Source: Acidobacteriota bacterium
GTDB lineage: Bacteria > Acidobacteriota > UBA4820 > DSQY01
Reading direction: 5' to 3'
NCBI GenBank assembly: GCA_021833665.1
Contig: JAKBES010000004.1
Location: 1-43,563, forward strand
Length of the DNA: 43,563 bases
The number at the start of each line of letters is the position of its first letter. The first letter of the stretch is position 1. The translations under genes and the position numbers were made by a program. This document shows positions 1 through 10,137 of this stretch, one piece after another. The notes below the pieces were generated by a model. That model was not told where the DNA came from. It saw nothing but the letters and a program-made list of their open reading frames with translations, and searched no databases.

Positions 1-1
1 C

Positions 2-415
2 AACCTGCTCAGCGCCATCCAGCGCGGCCGCCAGAAGCGGGCCATGGGCGAAGTCCGCTCCATCGCCACAGCCGCCCAGGCTTATGCCACGGACGCCCAG
101 ATCTTCCCCATCGGAACGGGCGCCTTCGCGGATCCGACAAACGGCGTTAAGAGCGACCTGACACCGGACTACATCAAGTCCATCCCCGCCACCGACCCTT
201 GGAACAAGGCCTACCAGTACGGCGCTACCACCAAGGGGACGGACTTCGGTACTGCTTCTTTTGGTAAGGACGCGGCCGTTGACCTGGCCGTTTGGGGTAC
301 AGTGAGCGCCAACAGCTTCGTCCCAGTGAACACCGGATGCTTCGAGTGCGACATCGTGTGGTTTGACGATGGCTTCCTCGTCAAGCCCGAAGGCAAGCAG
401 TCCAAGTGCAAGTAA
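2..415 (+). CDS. Type II secretion/type IV pilin-like protein (GspG-like), 5' end truncated by window edge
   Basis: Open frame from nt 2 (NLLSAIQRGRQKRAMGEVRSIATAAQAYATD...) continuing into the 123 aa ORF; DPWNKAYQY resembles the GspG C-terminal DPWGxPYxY signature; Cys-containing C-terminus (CFEC...CK). Confidence 0.8.
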   Translation, partial: NLLSAIQRGRQKRAMGEVRSIATAAQAYATDAQIFPIGTGAFADPTNGVKSDLTPDYIKSIPATDPWNKAYQYGATTKGTDFGTASFGKDAAVDLAVWGTVSANSFVPVNTGCFECDIVWFDDGFLVKPEGKQSKCK

Positions 416-438
416 GTTTGAGCCGCGACTGAATGATC

Positions 439-470
439 AAGGGGCCCCGAGAGGGGCCTCTTTTCTTTTT
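439..470 (+). terminator. Rho-independent terminator of the pilin gene
   Basis: AAGGGGCCCC-GAGA-GGGGCCTCTT hairpin followed by TTTTCTTTTT, 24 nt after the pilin stop. Confidence 0.85.
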
Positions 471-510
471 GTTCCCCGGCTTCTCACCCATCCGCCGCAG
501 TTCTTCAGAA

Positions 511-2466
511 CTAGCCACCCTTTTCGGCCTGCTCCTCGCGGGTGGCCACGACCGGCACCCTATCGGTAAGCTTGTAGAGCAACCACCCCCCCGCCCGAGC
601 AACCACAGGAAAGCTGTAAGTTCGTGTCGTCACAATGTAATTCAGGTGGATTTCGCTGTAGCGGCGGCGCAGGCTAAGAAGTGCCCCTTCGTCCATGTTG
701 GGCTCGCCCGTGAACGCCTCATGTCCCAGGTAGGCTTCAGACCCATAGAGCGCTTCGAAACGGGCGCGCCACTCCATGGCGTAGGCGCGGTTGAACTCGG
801 CGGGGATCATATCCTCCAGCGTCACGAAGGAGCTTCGGTGTGTCATGAGCCTGAAGCTGTCCCACCCGGCGGGGATGATGACTGTAGCGTCCCTTGGAAC
901 GTAAGCCGAGACGGCGCGCGCCATGAGCGCCCGGGCAGGCGGGAGAGGCGTGTAGCGGTACCACAACATGGCCTTGGACCGGCTGTACCTATAGAACCAT
1001 CCGATGTCAGGGGTCCGCCCGAGGGTCTCTACAGCGAACCGGCCCGGCTGGACGACACAGAGCGCCATGAAAGCGATGAAGAGCGCCGCGGGCAGGGCAC
1101 GCGCGGGAAACCGCCGTCCGAGCAAGAGAATCCCTATGGCGGCCACCCCTCCGAAGACTGCCGTGCGTGACTGCACTTGAGCACTGGGCTCGGCAAGGTT
1201 GGGAAAAATTCCGAAGTAGTAGTCGAGGGCATAGAGCCCGAGAACGGTCATGACGCCCCCGAGGAGGCCGGGACGCCCCAGAGCCCGGACCCGCCCCGCG
1301 AGTCTCAACGCGGCGGGTCTTGGCTCCTGAACCTCCGCCGCACCCACCGCCAGAGCGGCCCCGGCCACTTGGAACAGTGGATTGTCCGACATCCATGCAC
1401 CCGCCGACAAGGCCCCGAGAAGCACAAAGAGCCAGCGGCGCTCCATGAGGAGCCCGGTGACGAGTGGAACGAGGGCGAGGCTCGCCACCAGGATCAAGTA
1501 GAGACACCCCCGCATGAGGGAGAGCTGGACGGGGAGAACCATCCGAAAGAAGGCCCCCCAAACGCTCACCAGCCCCAAGAGTACGGTGGACAGTACAAGG
1601 AGGAGCCCGACCCGCTCGGCCCGCCCCCACCGGCCTCTCGAACGAAGATACACGGCCATCCCCGTGTAGGCGAGCAGGTAGCCGAAGATATGTTGCCAGG
1701 GACGGGGCGTCCAGCATTCGGGGAAGAGGCACGCAGCACCCCGGGAGGAGATGGCATACCATTGGGAATCGTAGAATCCCTGCATGTCATGCATGCCCGG
1801 CGCCTTGCCGGCCCACCAGAGGAGCAAAAGAATGCACGGCACGAGCCCTAAGACCAGCGCGGCCAGTTTCTTGTACTCCTTCTCCGAAAGATAAAGAAAG
1901 GTTGCGGCCCCGGCGGCTTGGGCCACGGAAAGGAGATGAATCAGAGTCGCGGCGCAGAACGAGAGCACTGCCTTGGTTGTACGGGATCGGATAAGGGCCG
2001 CGAGCCCGAACATGGCCAGCATGTAGGCGATGTTCCGCGTAGTCAGGTACGGGTCCACCGTGTCCTGGCCGCTTCCGGGCAATTCGTAGACGGGGGTCCA
2101 GAGAAGCACCGCCACCCAGGCCGCCCTGCGGTCCTCGAACCAAGCGAGTCCGAGCTTGAAGACCGCCCAAAGGGTCAGGTAGCTTACGGCGACGTTGCCC
2201 CACAGCATGAGCGCTTTGAGATCCATGAAGCGAGCGAGCCAAGCCACTGCCGCCCAGAGGAACGACTCCCTGGGAAACCGGAGCCAGAATAAATAGTCGT
2301 GAGGGAAAAGGGCGGGGTCGTTCCAGTGAAGGACGAAGGGAAGATAGAGGTTCTGGTCACCCACCGCGAAGGCGTAGCCCCTGTAAGCAAGAGCCAGGGC
2401 GGTCCAGGCGGCCAGGGGCAGATGTTCACGAAGGAGGGCGGTCCTCCAGCCTTCCCAGCGCGCCAT
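511..2466 (-). CDS. Polytopic membrane protein, family A copy 1 (GT-C-like, DUF6798-like)
   Basis: Start set at MARWEGWRT (ATG 2466), 4 nt after the upstream stop with overlapping SD (GGGGTGAGGTGATG); shares DQNLYLPFVLHWNDPALFPHD and W-x-FR...RSSFVTxxD motifs with the ORFs at 10134 and 14386. Confidence 0.8.
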   Translation of the reverse strand: MARWEGWRTALLREHLPLAAWTALALAYRGYAFAVGDQNLYLPFVLHWNDPALFPHDYLFWLRFPRESFLWAAVAWLARFMDLKALMLWGNVAVSYLTLWAVFKLGLAWFEDRRAAWVAVLLWTPVYELPGSGQDTVDPYLTTRNIAYMLAMFGLAALIRSRTTKAVLSFCAATLIHLLSVAQAAGAATFLYLSEKEYKKLAALVLGLVPCILLLLWWAGKAPGMHDMQGFYDSQWYAISSRGAACLFPECWTPRPWQHIFGYLLAYTGMAVYLRSRGRWGRAERVGLLLVLSTVLLGLVSVWGAFFRMVLPVQLSLMRGCLYLILVASLALVPLVTGLLMERRWLFVLLGALSAGAWMSDNPLFQVAGAALAVGAAEVQEPRPAALRLAGRVRALGRPGLLGGVMTVLGLYALDYYFGIFPNLAEPSAQVQSRTAVFGGVAAIGILLLGRRFPARALPAALFIAFMALCVVQPGRFAVETLGRTPDIGWFYRYSRSKAMLWYRYTPLPPARALMARAVSAYVPRDATVIIPAGWDSFRLMTHRSSFVTLEDMIPAEFNRAYAMEWRARFEALYGSEAYLGHEAFTGEPNMDEGALLSLRRRYSEIHLNYIVTTRTYSFPVVARAGGWLLYKLTDRVPVVATREEQAEKGG

Positions 2467-2470
2467 CACC

Positions 2471-4771
2471 TCACCCCTTCCTCCGCCTTGGGTCCCGCCG
2501 GCGGGCCACGAAGATTCCAGCCAACAACAAGAGGCCGGTACCACCGCTCACGGCCAAGCCAGCCCAAAACCAGGGCTCATGGTACTCCATCTCCACCACG
2601 TGGGTGCCGCTGGGCACGGCCACCGCCTGAAACGTCGCGTACGCTCTCAAAATGGGGACAGGGTGGCCGTCGAGCGTCGCTCGCCAACCCGGGCGCGTGT
2701 TTTGCAGGACGACAAACACGCTTGGGGCGGCGCCATCAAGCCGCCAGCGCCACCTGTCCGCCCGAGCCTCCAACCAAGTCACGGCCGGAGGGGACCAGGC
2801 ATCGCCCGGAGGTGGGCCGAAAGGGGGCGCGGCGTCGAGGACGACCTTGTCCCGCCAAGTCCCAGAGTCCACCATCCTGAAGGTCGCAGCCAGTTGGCGA
2901 AGATAGAGTGGCTCCACCTGCCATGAGCCCATCGCCCGGGCCCATGGCGCCGAGTCCGCAACTTCCCGAATGGTCAAGTCGCAGGGTTGACGAACGCCCC
3001 ATCCCTTGAGCGACGGCCGAACCGAGTCCCGTACGATCCATTTGACACCTAGAAACGCTAACAGTTCCTCATTTTGGCGCGGCATCCATTGTTGAAACCC
3101 AATTTGGGGTATCTGCCAATGCTGTGCAAAGTCGACGAACGTGGAGAGCACCATCGGATTGTTTGTCCGGATATCCCATATCCCCCAGTTCATTCCTTGG
3201 TTGGGAGATAGGTCGGTCATCCCATCGGAGCGCTTGAGGTACTCGCCTGTAAAACGCCATCGGCCTTTGGCGGCACCTTCATCAAGCATCTTCCGCACCA
3301 CGGGCGGTGCAGTCTCCGGGCGGGTGAAATCCAGGTCCGTGCACAGCCGCCATAGCCGCATGGGCAGAACCAGGGGGAGAACCGCCAACACCGCTGCTGC
3401 GAAGACAACGAGGCTCAACCGAACCTGGTTTGCGAAAGGCTTCCAGACTGCGGCCACGAGGAGCGCCCAGCAGGCCAACTCCGTGATACCTACACCCGCA
3501 TAGCGGACCGGAGCGAACGCTTCGAAGGTCCACTCCGAGGCTAGCCACGCGAGAGTGTAGTACCACCCAGCCCCATAAGAGAGGCCACGGAGCACAAGCG
3601 AGGATCGGCCTTCTTCCCCGCGGCGCGAAAGCTCAAATAGTCCCTCTACGGCGAGCCACGTCAGGCCGAACCTCAGCGCCTCTTCCCCGTAAGCCGCGAT
3701 CAGGTTCCCCCCTAGTGAGAGTACCCAGCGCGCGGGTCCGCCATGGAGCCAAGGCGACATGGTCGCGAAACCGTACACCGCAAGCGCCAAGAAGAACCAG
3801 CGGCGCACCCCTACCCCGCAAGAAATACCCACGACCGCTAGGGCCCAGACAGGCATCGATACATAGACTGTACTGGAGGGATCAGCAAGGTTCCACCACG
3901 GAATGTACGGACCACCATCCCACATCGTCTTGTAGTTCTGATACGCATGGAAGCCGACAAGAAACGGCCAGGCCACGGGGGCGGCCAGAAGAAAGGCGAC
4001 CACCGCCGCTCCGATCCCCAGCCCCAGGCGCCTCCACGCGGGCCAATCTGAGACAGTCCAGTAATAGGCGCCGAGGATTATCAGATAGAACACGCCTACG
4101 ACGGGGTGGCCCGAGAACAGAACGAGCGCGGCGCTCGCGCTCAGGATCGTGAAGCCCCACGGCTTTCCCTTGAGCCACCTCTCACACCCCCAAAAAGACC
4201 ATGCAACACACCAGAGCGCCAGAGAACTAGAAAGCACTAAGGTCTGCTGCGTTAGCGGATTGAAGGCCATCACAAGCCCACCGATGGCTGCCAGCCACGG
4301 ATTCAGGCCTCTCTCGCGCCAGTACAGCGCGAACCCGGCCATTCCGAAGAGGGCCGCCAGCGACAGACCAAGGGAGTAGGTCCAAGCTGAAGGGCTGAAA
4401 AAAAACAGCCAGAAGAAGGGAGAGAATATGTGGTAGTTGGGGTCAGAAGCCACGGGCTGTCCGCACGCGATTTCGGGGTTCCAGAGAGGGAGATGCCCCC
4501 GGGAAAGTTCTCTGGCCAAAAAGGTCTTATAGGGAACGAAGAGGAGGTGAAGCGACGTATCTTCGCGGACGGGCCACCGCCCCATTTTTCGAGGCACATC
4601 GCTCAGCGGCGCACCCGTGATGCGAGGCTCAAGGAGGCGATACCCCATGAGGTTTTTGTGGGCGAAGAGGACAGGCCCGAAGGCCAGCATCCAGAACCCT
4701 AAGATCAAGGCCAGGCCAGCCCACCATGTCCAACTGAGAGGGCTTCGCTTCATCTCCCTGACCTCAATCAC
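2471..4771 (-). CDS. YfhO-like large membrane protein, family B copy 1
   Basis: Multi-TM; 'SRGHLPLWNPEIACGQP' and C-terminal 'RPGWRATLDGHPVPILRAYATFQAVAVPSGTHVVEMEY' are YfhO-family hallmarks; GTG start at 4771 (overlap with upstream gene) or ATG at 4753. Confidence 0.85.
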   Translation of the reverse strand: MIEVREMKRSPLSWTWWAGLALILGFWMLAFGPVLFAHKNLMGYRLLEPRITGAPLSDVPRKMGRWPVREDTSLHLLFVPYKTFLARELSRGHLPLWNPEIACGQPVASDPNYHIFSPFFWLFFFSPSAWTYSLGLSLAALFGMAGFALYWRERGLNPWLAAIGGLVMAFNPLTQQTLVLSSSLALWCVAWSFWGCERWLKGKPWGFTILSASAALVLFSGHPVVGVFYLIILGAYYWTVSDWPAWRRLGLGIGAAVVAFLLAAPVAWPFLVGFHAYQNYKTMWDGGPYIPWWNLADPSSTVYVSMPVWALAVVGISCGVGVRRWFFLALAVYGFATMSPWLHGGPARWVLSLGGNLIAAYGEEALRFGLTWLAVEGLFELSRRGEEGRSSLVLRGLSYGAGWYYTLAWLASEWTFEAFAPVRYAGVGITELACWALLVAAVWKPFANQVRLSLVVFAAAVLAVLPLVLPMRLWRLCTDLDFTRPETAPPVVRKMLDEGAAKGRWRFTGEYLKRSDGMTDLSPNQGMNWGIWDIRTNNPMVLSTFVDFAQHWQIPQIGFQQWMPRQNEELLAFLGVKWIVRDSVRPSLKGWGVRQPCDLTIREVADSAPWARAMGSWQVEPLYLRQLAATFRMVDSGTWRDKVVLDAAPPFGPPPGDAWSPPAVTWLEARADRWRWRLDGAAPSVFVVLQNTRPGWRATLDGHPVPILRAYATFQAVAVPSGTHVVEMEYHEPWFWAGLAVSGGTGLLLLAGIFVARRRDPRRRKG

Positions 4772-6332
4772 GGCTCGGTCCCCCCTTTTGCCGGCGGTAT
4801 GCCACCGCGTTGCCCACGATGCTGGCCCTCGTGTAGTCTAGCCGAAGAACCCGCCCAACGGGCGAGGCGGGATCCAGGTACTCCAACTCCATGCCGGGGG
4901 TCACCAAGATCCACTTGGGGCGGTTCTTGAGGATCTGCTCGGCCACGATTTGGTGGTCTCCCATGGAATTGTAATCGCGGTCTAATGGCAAAAAATAGGT
5001 GTAGCCCACGGCGGCGGGGGCCGAGTAGAGATAGACTTCGCCCCCCTCCGGAAACGCGGCAATGGTGTCTCCTGGCGCTAGAACACCCGGCGAGTTCAAC
5101 CATCGGTTCACGGCCTGGTCGCGGATGGGACGGTCCACGTCGGTCCACTCCCACGCCTCTGGTGCGTGAGCCCACAGGCCCCGCGTGTGATAGACGGCAC
5201 CGGAGGCCAGCAGGCACGCCAACATGACCTGGCCCGCGATCCGCGCCCCCCGCGGCCAAGCCGCCCAGCCACCCCAGGCCACGAGCCACAGGGGCGCGAG
5301 GATGGCGGAGGCGAAGACCACGTGGAGCCAGTTGGCGCTGCCCCTCGCCGTCAAGCCGAGCATGAGGAAAGTCGCCAGGATAGCCGCGACGGGCCATGGA
5401 TCGCCCAAATTCTTGCGCCGGAGTATCCGCGCGAACTGGACCATCGCCACGGCCACCAGAGCCAGAAGTATGAGCACCAGCGTCCCATACAGCAAAAGGC
5501 CCGCCAGGGACGTCACCACCTGCCCGAAAGAAACGTGCGCCCCCAAAGCGCGCCAGAGATCTCCCACGCGCCAGGGCAGGTCTTGGAGTGCGGCGCCTGC
5601 GTTCTCGTTCCCCTCGCGGCTGTAGTTGCGCATGGGCCAGAGGATGACGTCTCGGATGAGCGCAGGCAGGGCTCCGAGGAGCGTGAGGCCGATCAGCACC
5701 GGCCCCCAGATGGCGGCGATTCCCCCGGCCCAGGCGGCGAGCGCCGGGAACTTGCGGCGAGAGCCTTGCAGGAGCAGAACGAGCGAACAGGCCGCCAGCA
5801 AGAGGCCCGCGGTCTGCGTGAAAAGCCCCCCAAGGCCCGTGCAGAGCCCCGCGCTGAAGGCGGCCATGGCACTCGCCTCCTCGGGCCTAGCGAGAGCCGC
5901 GGCCAAACCCGCGGCACAGGCCGCCGCCATCCAGTGGTGCGAGGGGACGGCCCAGAACCCGAAGAGGGCCACGGGAACCACCGCCGCCCACGGGCAGGAC
6001 GAGCCCGCGCTCCAGCCTCGTCGCCGGAGGGCCCATGTGGTGAGTCCGAAGAAGGCGATCATGCCTAAGCTGGAGGCATAGCGTCCCACCGTCAACGTGG
6101 ATGTCCCCACCGCCTTGAACACGGCAGCCAGGATCAGGAAGATCCCCGGCGGGATGAAGTTGAAGAAATCCCGGTAGGGTATCTGCCCCATAACCACCCG
6201 GTGAGCGTCGTACACGACGATGAACTCGTCCCACTTGGGCGGGTTCATGACGGGGCTGATCTGCGCGGCGAGAACACCCAACACCAACAAGCCCATCCCC
6301 GCGCACGCCGCGCAGTCCATGCGGCGGCTCAT
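4764..6332 (-). CDS. PMT/ArnT-like GT-C glycosyltransferase, family C copy 1
   Basis: 'PPKWDEFIVVYDAHRVVMGQIPYRDFFNFIPPG' (GT-C first-loop DE), 'VPSHHW'; ATG at 6332 overlaps upstream stop (ATGA). Confidence 0.8.
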   Translation of the reverse strand: MSRRMDCAACAGMGLLVLGVLAAQISPVMNPPKWDEFIVVYDAHRVVMGQIPYRDFFNFIPPGIFLILAAVFKAVGTSTLTVGRYASSLGMIAFFGLTTWALRRRGWSAGSSCPWAAVVPVALFGFWAVPSHHWMAAACAAGLAAALARPEEASAMAAFSAGLCTGLGGLFTQTAGLLLAACSLVLLLQGSRRKFPALAAWAGGIAAIWGPVLIGLTLLGALPALIRDVILWPMRNYSREGNENAGAALQDLPWRVGDLWRALGAHVSFGQVVTSLAGLLLYGTLVLILLALVAVAMVQFARILRRKNLGDPWPVAAILATFLMLGLTARGSANWLHVVFASAILAPLWLVAWGGWAAWPRGARIAGQVMLACLLASGAVYHTRGLWAHAPEAWEWTDVDRPIRDQAVNRWLNSPGVLAPGDTIAAFPEGGEVYLYSAPAAVGYTYFLPLDRDYNSMGDHQIVAEQILKNRPKWILVTPGMELEYLDPASPVGRVLRLDYTRASIVGNAVAYRRQKGGPSRD

Positions 6333-7924
6333 GGCGTTCCCTTCCTTCGGTAGATCACGGCGTCGGCCACGAGGGCGTAGCGCACGTAGTCGCGCCTCAG
6401 GACCGTTGCCACCGGTGAGGAGGAGTCGAGGTAGTCGGTCTCCCGCTCCGCCGTCAGGATGATGCACTTGGGCTTGCGAACCTCAAGCTGGGCCGCCACG
6501 ATCTGGTGATCCGCCATGGTGTTGTAGTGGTCGCACAGGGGCAGGAAGAGGGTGTACCCCACGGCGGCGGGACGGGTGTAAAGATAGACCTGTCCCCCCT
6601 CGGGAAACGCGGCAACCGTGTCCGAGGGCAACAGCCACGGCTGGGCGCGAAGCCATGTATTGACGGGTGCCTCGCGCGTAGGGCGGTCCACGTCGGTGAA
6701 CTCCCAAAGCGCGGGGCGGTGGTAGAGGAGGAACCCCAGATGGAACATCGTAAGGGCCGCGAAGGCACAGGCGAGCGCCGCCGCGCTCGCGCGCCGCCCA
6801 CGAGAAACACCCAGGGCGGCTGGCGGTCCCAGCATGGCCCAAGCCACCGTCACGGGACCCAGCACGTAAACCAAGTGGAGGAAATCGGTCTTCCCGCTGA
6901 GGAATAGAGCCAAGTCGAGAAAGGCTAGTGCCATGGCGGCGATCGCAAGACGTGTCCCCATGCGCCGCTCTCGAACGATCCCCGCGAAGTGCCGTATGGC
7001 CAGCCACAGGGCAAAGAGAGAAACCGCCACAAGGCCCGCATAGACCAGCGTCCCCGAGAGAGCCCAGAGGACCCACGAGAGCCGCCCTACCGCTTCTGGC
7101 CGTTGCCAGAGAGCCCCGAACCGGCTGGGAAGGTCGGCCAGCAACCCTACCGCGTTCGGGCCACCCTCCGCGCCGTAACTTCGGGCCGTCCAAAGAATGG
7201 TATCGTTCCACCAAGCGTTCAGGGCACCTTCGCCTCCAAACCACAGCAGGGAGGCGCCGGCGGTGAGGACCAGGCCGAGGGCCGCCCAAGCGCTGCCTTG
7301 CACGCGCCTCTGGCCGCCGAGGGCCCAGAGAATGCCCCAGTACATTGCCATCTCCACGGCTGTCGTCTGCAAGATCATGAAGGCGGCCCCGCCCAGGGCT
7401 CCGATCCACACCCAGCCCCAGGCCCCCCGCACCTTGCCTTCACCGAAGTCGTAAGCTTCAAGGGATGCGAGCCAGATCAACACCCCGAGCCAGTGATGGG
7501 AGGGCACGGGCCAGAAGGCGAAGAGCCCAAGAGGAAAGAGGCACGCCAGCCCCGCGGCCCACCCGCGCGGCCATGAGGCGCGGCGCAGGGCGCGGGCGCA
7601 CAGCCACGTGCTAAGGAGCGCGACGACCAGGGCCCACCAGCGCCCCAGGGTCAGCGTGGCGGGAGAACCCCACAGGCGGAACCAACCCGCGAGGGCGTAG
7701 AAGATCGCCGGCGGGGTGAAGTTGAAGAAATCCCGGTACGGGACCGCACCGCCCAGCACGCGCTGGGCGTCGTAGACCATGAGGCATTCGTCCCACTTGG
7801 CGGGAGTGGCTACGGGGCTCATCTTGAGCAAGAGCCAGAGGATAATCAGGAGACCCACGGCCGTGCTCAGAAGAATCGTGCGCGCCGGATGTTTCAGGTG
7901 AGCCAGACGGGGGGCCGGAATCAA
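6329..7924 (-). CDS. PMT/ArnT-like GT-C glycosyltransferase, family C copy 2
   Basis: Close paralog of the neighbouring ORF (WDECLMVYDAQRVLGGAVPYRDFFNFTPPA, VPSHHW); likely TTG start at 7924 overlapping the upstream TGA, SD GGGGAGG 6 nt before; an in-frame extension to 7963 is possible. Confidence 0.8.
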   Translation of the reverse strand: MIPAPRLAHLKHPARTILLSTAVGLLIILWLLLKMSPVATPAKWDECLMVYDAQRVLGGAVPYRDFFNFTPPAIFYALAGWFRLWGSPATLTLGRWWALVVALLSTWLCARALRRASWPRGWAAGLACLFPLGLFAFWPVPSHHWLGVLIWLASLEAYDFGEGKVRGAWGWVWIGALGGAAFMILQTTAVEMAMYWGILWALGGQRRVQGSAWAALGLVLTAGASLLWFGGEGALNAWWNDTILWTARSYGAEGGPNAVGLLADLPSRFGALWQRPEAVGRLSWVLWALSGTLVYAGLVAVSLFALWLAIRHFAGIVRERRMGTRLAIAAMALAFLDLALFLSGKTDFLHLVYVLGPVTVAWAMLGPPAALGVSRGRRASAAALACAFAALTMFHLGFLLYHRPALWEFTDVDRPTREAPVNTWLRAQPWLLPSDTVAAFPEGGQVYLYTRPAAVGYTLFLPLCDHYNTMADHQIVAAQLEVRKPKCIILTAERETDYLDSSSPVATVLRRDYVRYALVADAVIYRRKGTP

Positions 7925-10137
7925 CGGACGCCTCCCCAGCGAGGGTGCCTGCTCCTCGCCCATGCCACCGCCAATCCTACGAGGGTCAGCAGGGTCAACA
8001 AGGCACCGAAAAAGAAGGACACGGGGCGGTAGCTGAAGGCCACCTCGTGTGATCCCGCACCAAGCGCGACGGCTCTGAAGACCCCGTCGGCGGCGTACAT
8101 GGAGGCGGGACGCCCATCTACGAGGGCCTTCCAGCCCGGATAGTAGAGATCTCTCAAGACAAACCAGCCCGCCGTGGGCGCCTCCACGCGCCAGCGGCTA
8201 TTCGTGGCGTGATCTTCGAGGGAGACGACCGTTCCGCGCGCCGCGGTGTCTCCATTCCTAGGTCCACCCGTAACCGGCCCTTCTATGAATACTTCGTCCT
8301 TCCATGCGGCTCCCTTCAGGGCCCGAGCGGCGCCCTCTTCCGGCGTCGCGACGGCCTCCGCTCGTCCAGCCCAAAAGGCACGGCCCGCTTGGCCTTCCGC
8401 TTCATACGGGACGAGGCCACCTTTCCCTCCGTCCAAGCGCCACGCGGTGGCGACACCCAAGAACGCTGCACGCTCCGGTTCCCAAGCACCGAAGAGGTCC
8501 TTGAGCGGATCCCTCCGAGGGTCAAGGACAGCGAGCCGGCTGGGAGCCAGGGGCGCGCAGTAGCGCACGTCACGGAGCCCCCAGAGGGCCGACAGGTTGG
8601 GAGGGAGGCTGCGCCACAAATCCCTGTCGGGGAACCACATACGCCCAGATTCATGCGCTGCTCGCTTGGAGATGGCGGCGGCGAGTCGCGGCTCGGAGCG
8701 GTTCCAGCACACGTCCAGCCCAGGGTGCACGAAAACTTCGGACGCTAGGGCCAGAGAGGCCAAGGCCACGGCGAGGGTCATAGGGGCGACGCGTTGCCCC
8801 GCACCGACGACGGCGAGCAGGATAGCCAGGAGGCAGAGGGCCGTCAGCCAGCCGAGGATTGGCGCCTGAGATCCCGTGAGGGGTACCAAATGGCGCGCGA
8901 GGAGATCTTGCGCGGACGGCACCGTCACGAGGAGGCCCGCGCCCCACCAGCCTGCGGCCAAAGAGGCGGAGACCCACCGTCCCCTCCGGTCCACCTCGCC
9001 CTTCATCAAGCCGTCCACGCCCAAGGCGGCCCAAATGATCAGTCCAGTCCACACGAGCCCCCGCCCGTAGCGGCCGCTGGCGAAATCGAAGGTAGCGGCA
9101 CGCTGAATCCACAGGGGCCACGGGAATATCATGGCCGTCCCCCAAAGCACCGCGGGCAAAACGGCCAAGGCGATCCCCCGGTGCCGGCGCACCCACCAGC
9201 CTGCCGCTGCCAGCAGGATAAGAACGGGCGACCAGTAGATCTCCGAGCCAGGAATGAAGCACGCCGAGGGGTGATAAGGGAACGGCGTGCTGGCCGCGAA
9301 CCTCGACGACGAGGCATGGAAGAGATATTCCAGAAAGGGCAATACCCACCAAGCCGAGAGGCCAAGCGCCCCGAGGGGGAACACCAGCCACACAGAGCGG
9401 GAGTGTGCCCGACCGCCTTCCCGCCAGCGCCGCACGGCCCAATAAGCGAAAGCCGACACGGCGATGAAGAAGGCCGCCTCCACGTGTCCGCTCATCCCCA
9501 TCAAGGCCACCAGGAGAGCCGCCAGCGCTCCGGAAGAGGATGAGGATAAGGCACCTTCAAGAGCGAAGAGGACCCAAGGAAACCACATGCAGGCCCACAC
9601 GTCCGAATAGCCGCAGAAATTGAGGGTGAACGGGCTAAACGAAAAGAGCAGCGCCCCTAAGGCCTGCGCGGGCGAGCTCAGGCCCACCCGCCGAAGGAAA
9701 AGCGCCATCCCCAGGCCGCCCCACAGGACTTGGAGCACTAGGCATAGGCTGTAGACCCACGGCGTCGGGTGAACCAGAAACGGCGAGAAGAAGGGGGCGA
9801 AAGGCTGGCTGATGCTGTCCGCCAAGAGGGGTACGCCTAAAGCATTGTAGGGGTTCCATAGGGGAAGCTGGCCGGACCGAATGAGGTGGGCGCACAGGCC
9901 CTTCTCCGCATAGAACATGGTAACCGGGGACAGGTCGAAGATCCGCCAGTCGGGACGGTCCGCCGCCAGGTCAATTCCTCTCAGTGCAGGGTCTCCGGCA
10001 AGCACATGGAAGGGCACGAGGTGGGCACCCGTGAGCAGGGGCCAGAAGAATGCCAGCGCGCCCGCCACAAGGGCGGCGAGAGTGAGCCACGAGACCGATT
10101 TAGGCCCGCCTATGGAAGCAATGGCTGGATCGCTCAC
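7921..10137 (-). CDS. YfhO-like large membrane protein, family B copy 2
   Basis: 'SGQLPLWNPYNALGVPLLADS', 'GHVEAAF', C-terminal 'YPGWKALVDGRPASMYAADGVFRAVALGAGSHEVAFSY'; GTG start overlaps upstream TGA (GTGA). Confidence 0.85.
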   Translation of the reverse strand: MSDPAIASIGGPKSVSWLTLAALVAGALAFFWPLLTGAHLVPFHVLAGDPALRGIDLAADRPDWRIFDLSPVTMFYAEKGLCAHLIRSGQLPLWNPYNALGVPLLADSISQPFAPFFSPFLVHPTPWVYSLCLVLQVLWGGLGMALFLRRVGLSSPAQALGALLFSFSPFTLNFCGYSDVWACMWFPWVLFALEGALSSSSSGALAALLVALMGMSGHVEAAFFIAVSAFAYWAVRRWREGGRAHSRSVWLVFPLGALGLSAWWVLPFLEYLFHASSSRFAASTPFPYHPSACFIPGSEIYWSPVLILLAAAGWWVRRHRGIALAVLPAVLWGTAMIFPWPLWIQRAATFDFASGRYGRGLVWTGLIIWAALGVDGLMKGEVDRRGRWVSASLAAGWWGAGLLVTVPSAQDLLARHLVPLTGSQAPILGWLTALCLLAILLAVVGAGQRVAPMTLAVALASLALASEVFVHPGLDVCWNRSEPRLAAAISKRAAHESGRMWFPDRDLWRSLPPNLSALWGLRDVRYCAPLAPSRLAVLDPRRDPLKDLFGAWEPERAAFLGVATAWRLDGGKGGLVPYEAEGQAGRAFWAGRAEAVATPEEGAARALKGAAWKDEVFIEGPVTGGPRNGDTAARGTVVSLEDHATNSRWRVEAPTAGWFVLRDLYYPGWKALVDGRPASMYAADGVFRAVALGAGSHEVAFSYRPVSFFFGALLTLLTLVGLAVAWARSRHPRWGGVR

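Noticed and set aside
499-512. AGTTCTTCAGAACT hairpin at the end of the GT operon as its terminator
   Set aside because: Only 6-bp arms with a 2-nt loop and no T-tract on the minus strand; too weak.
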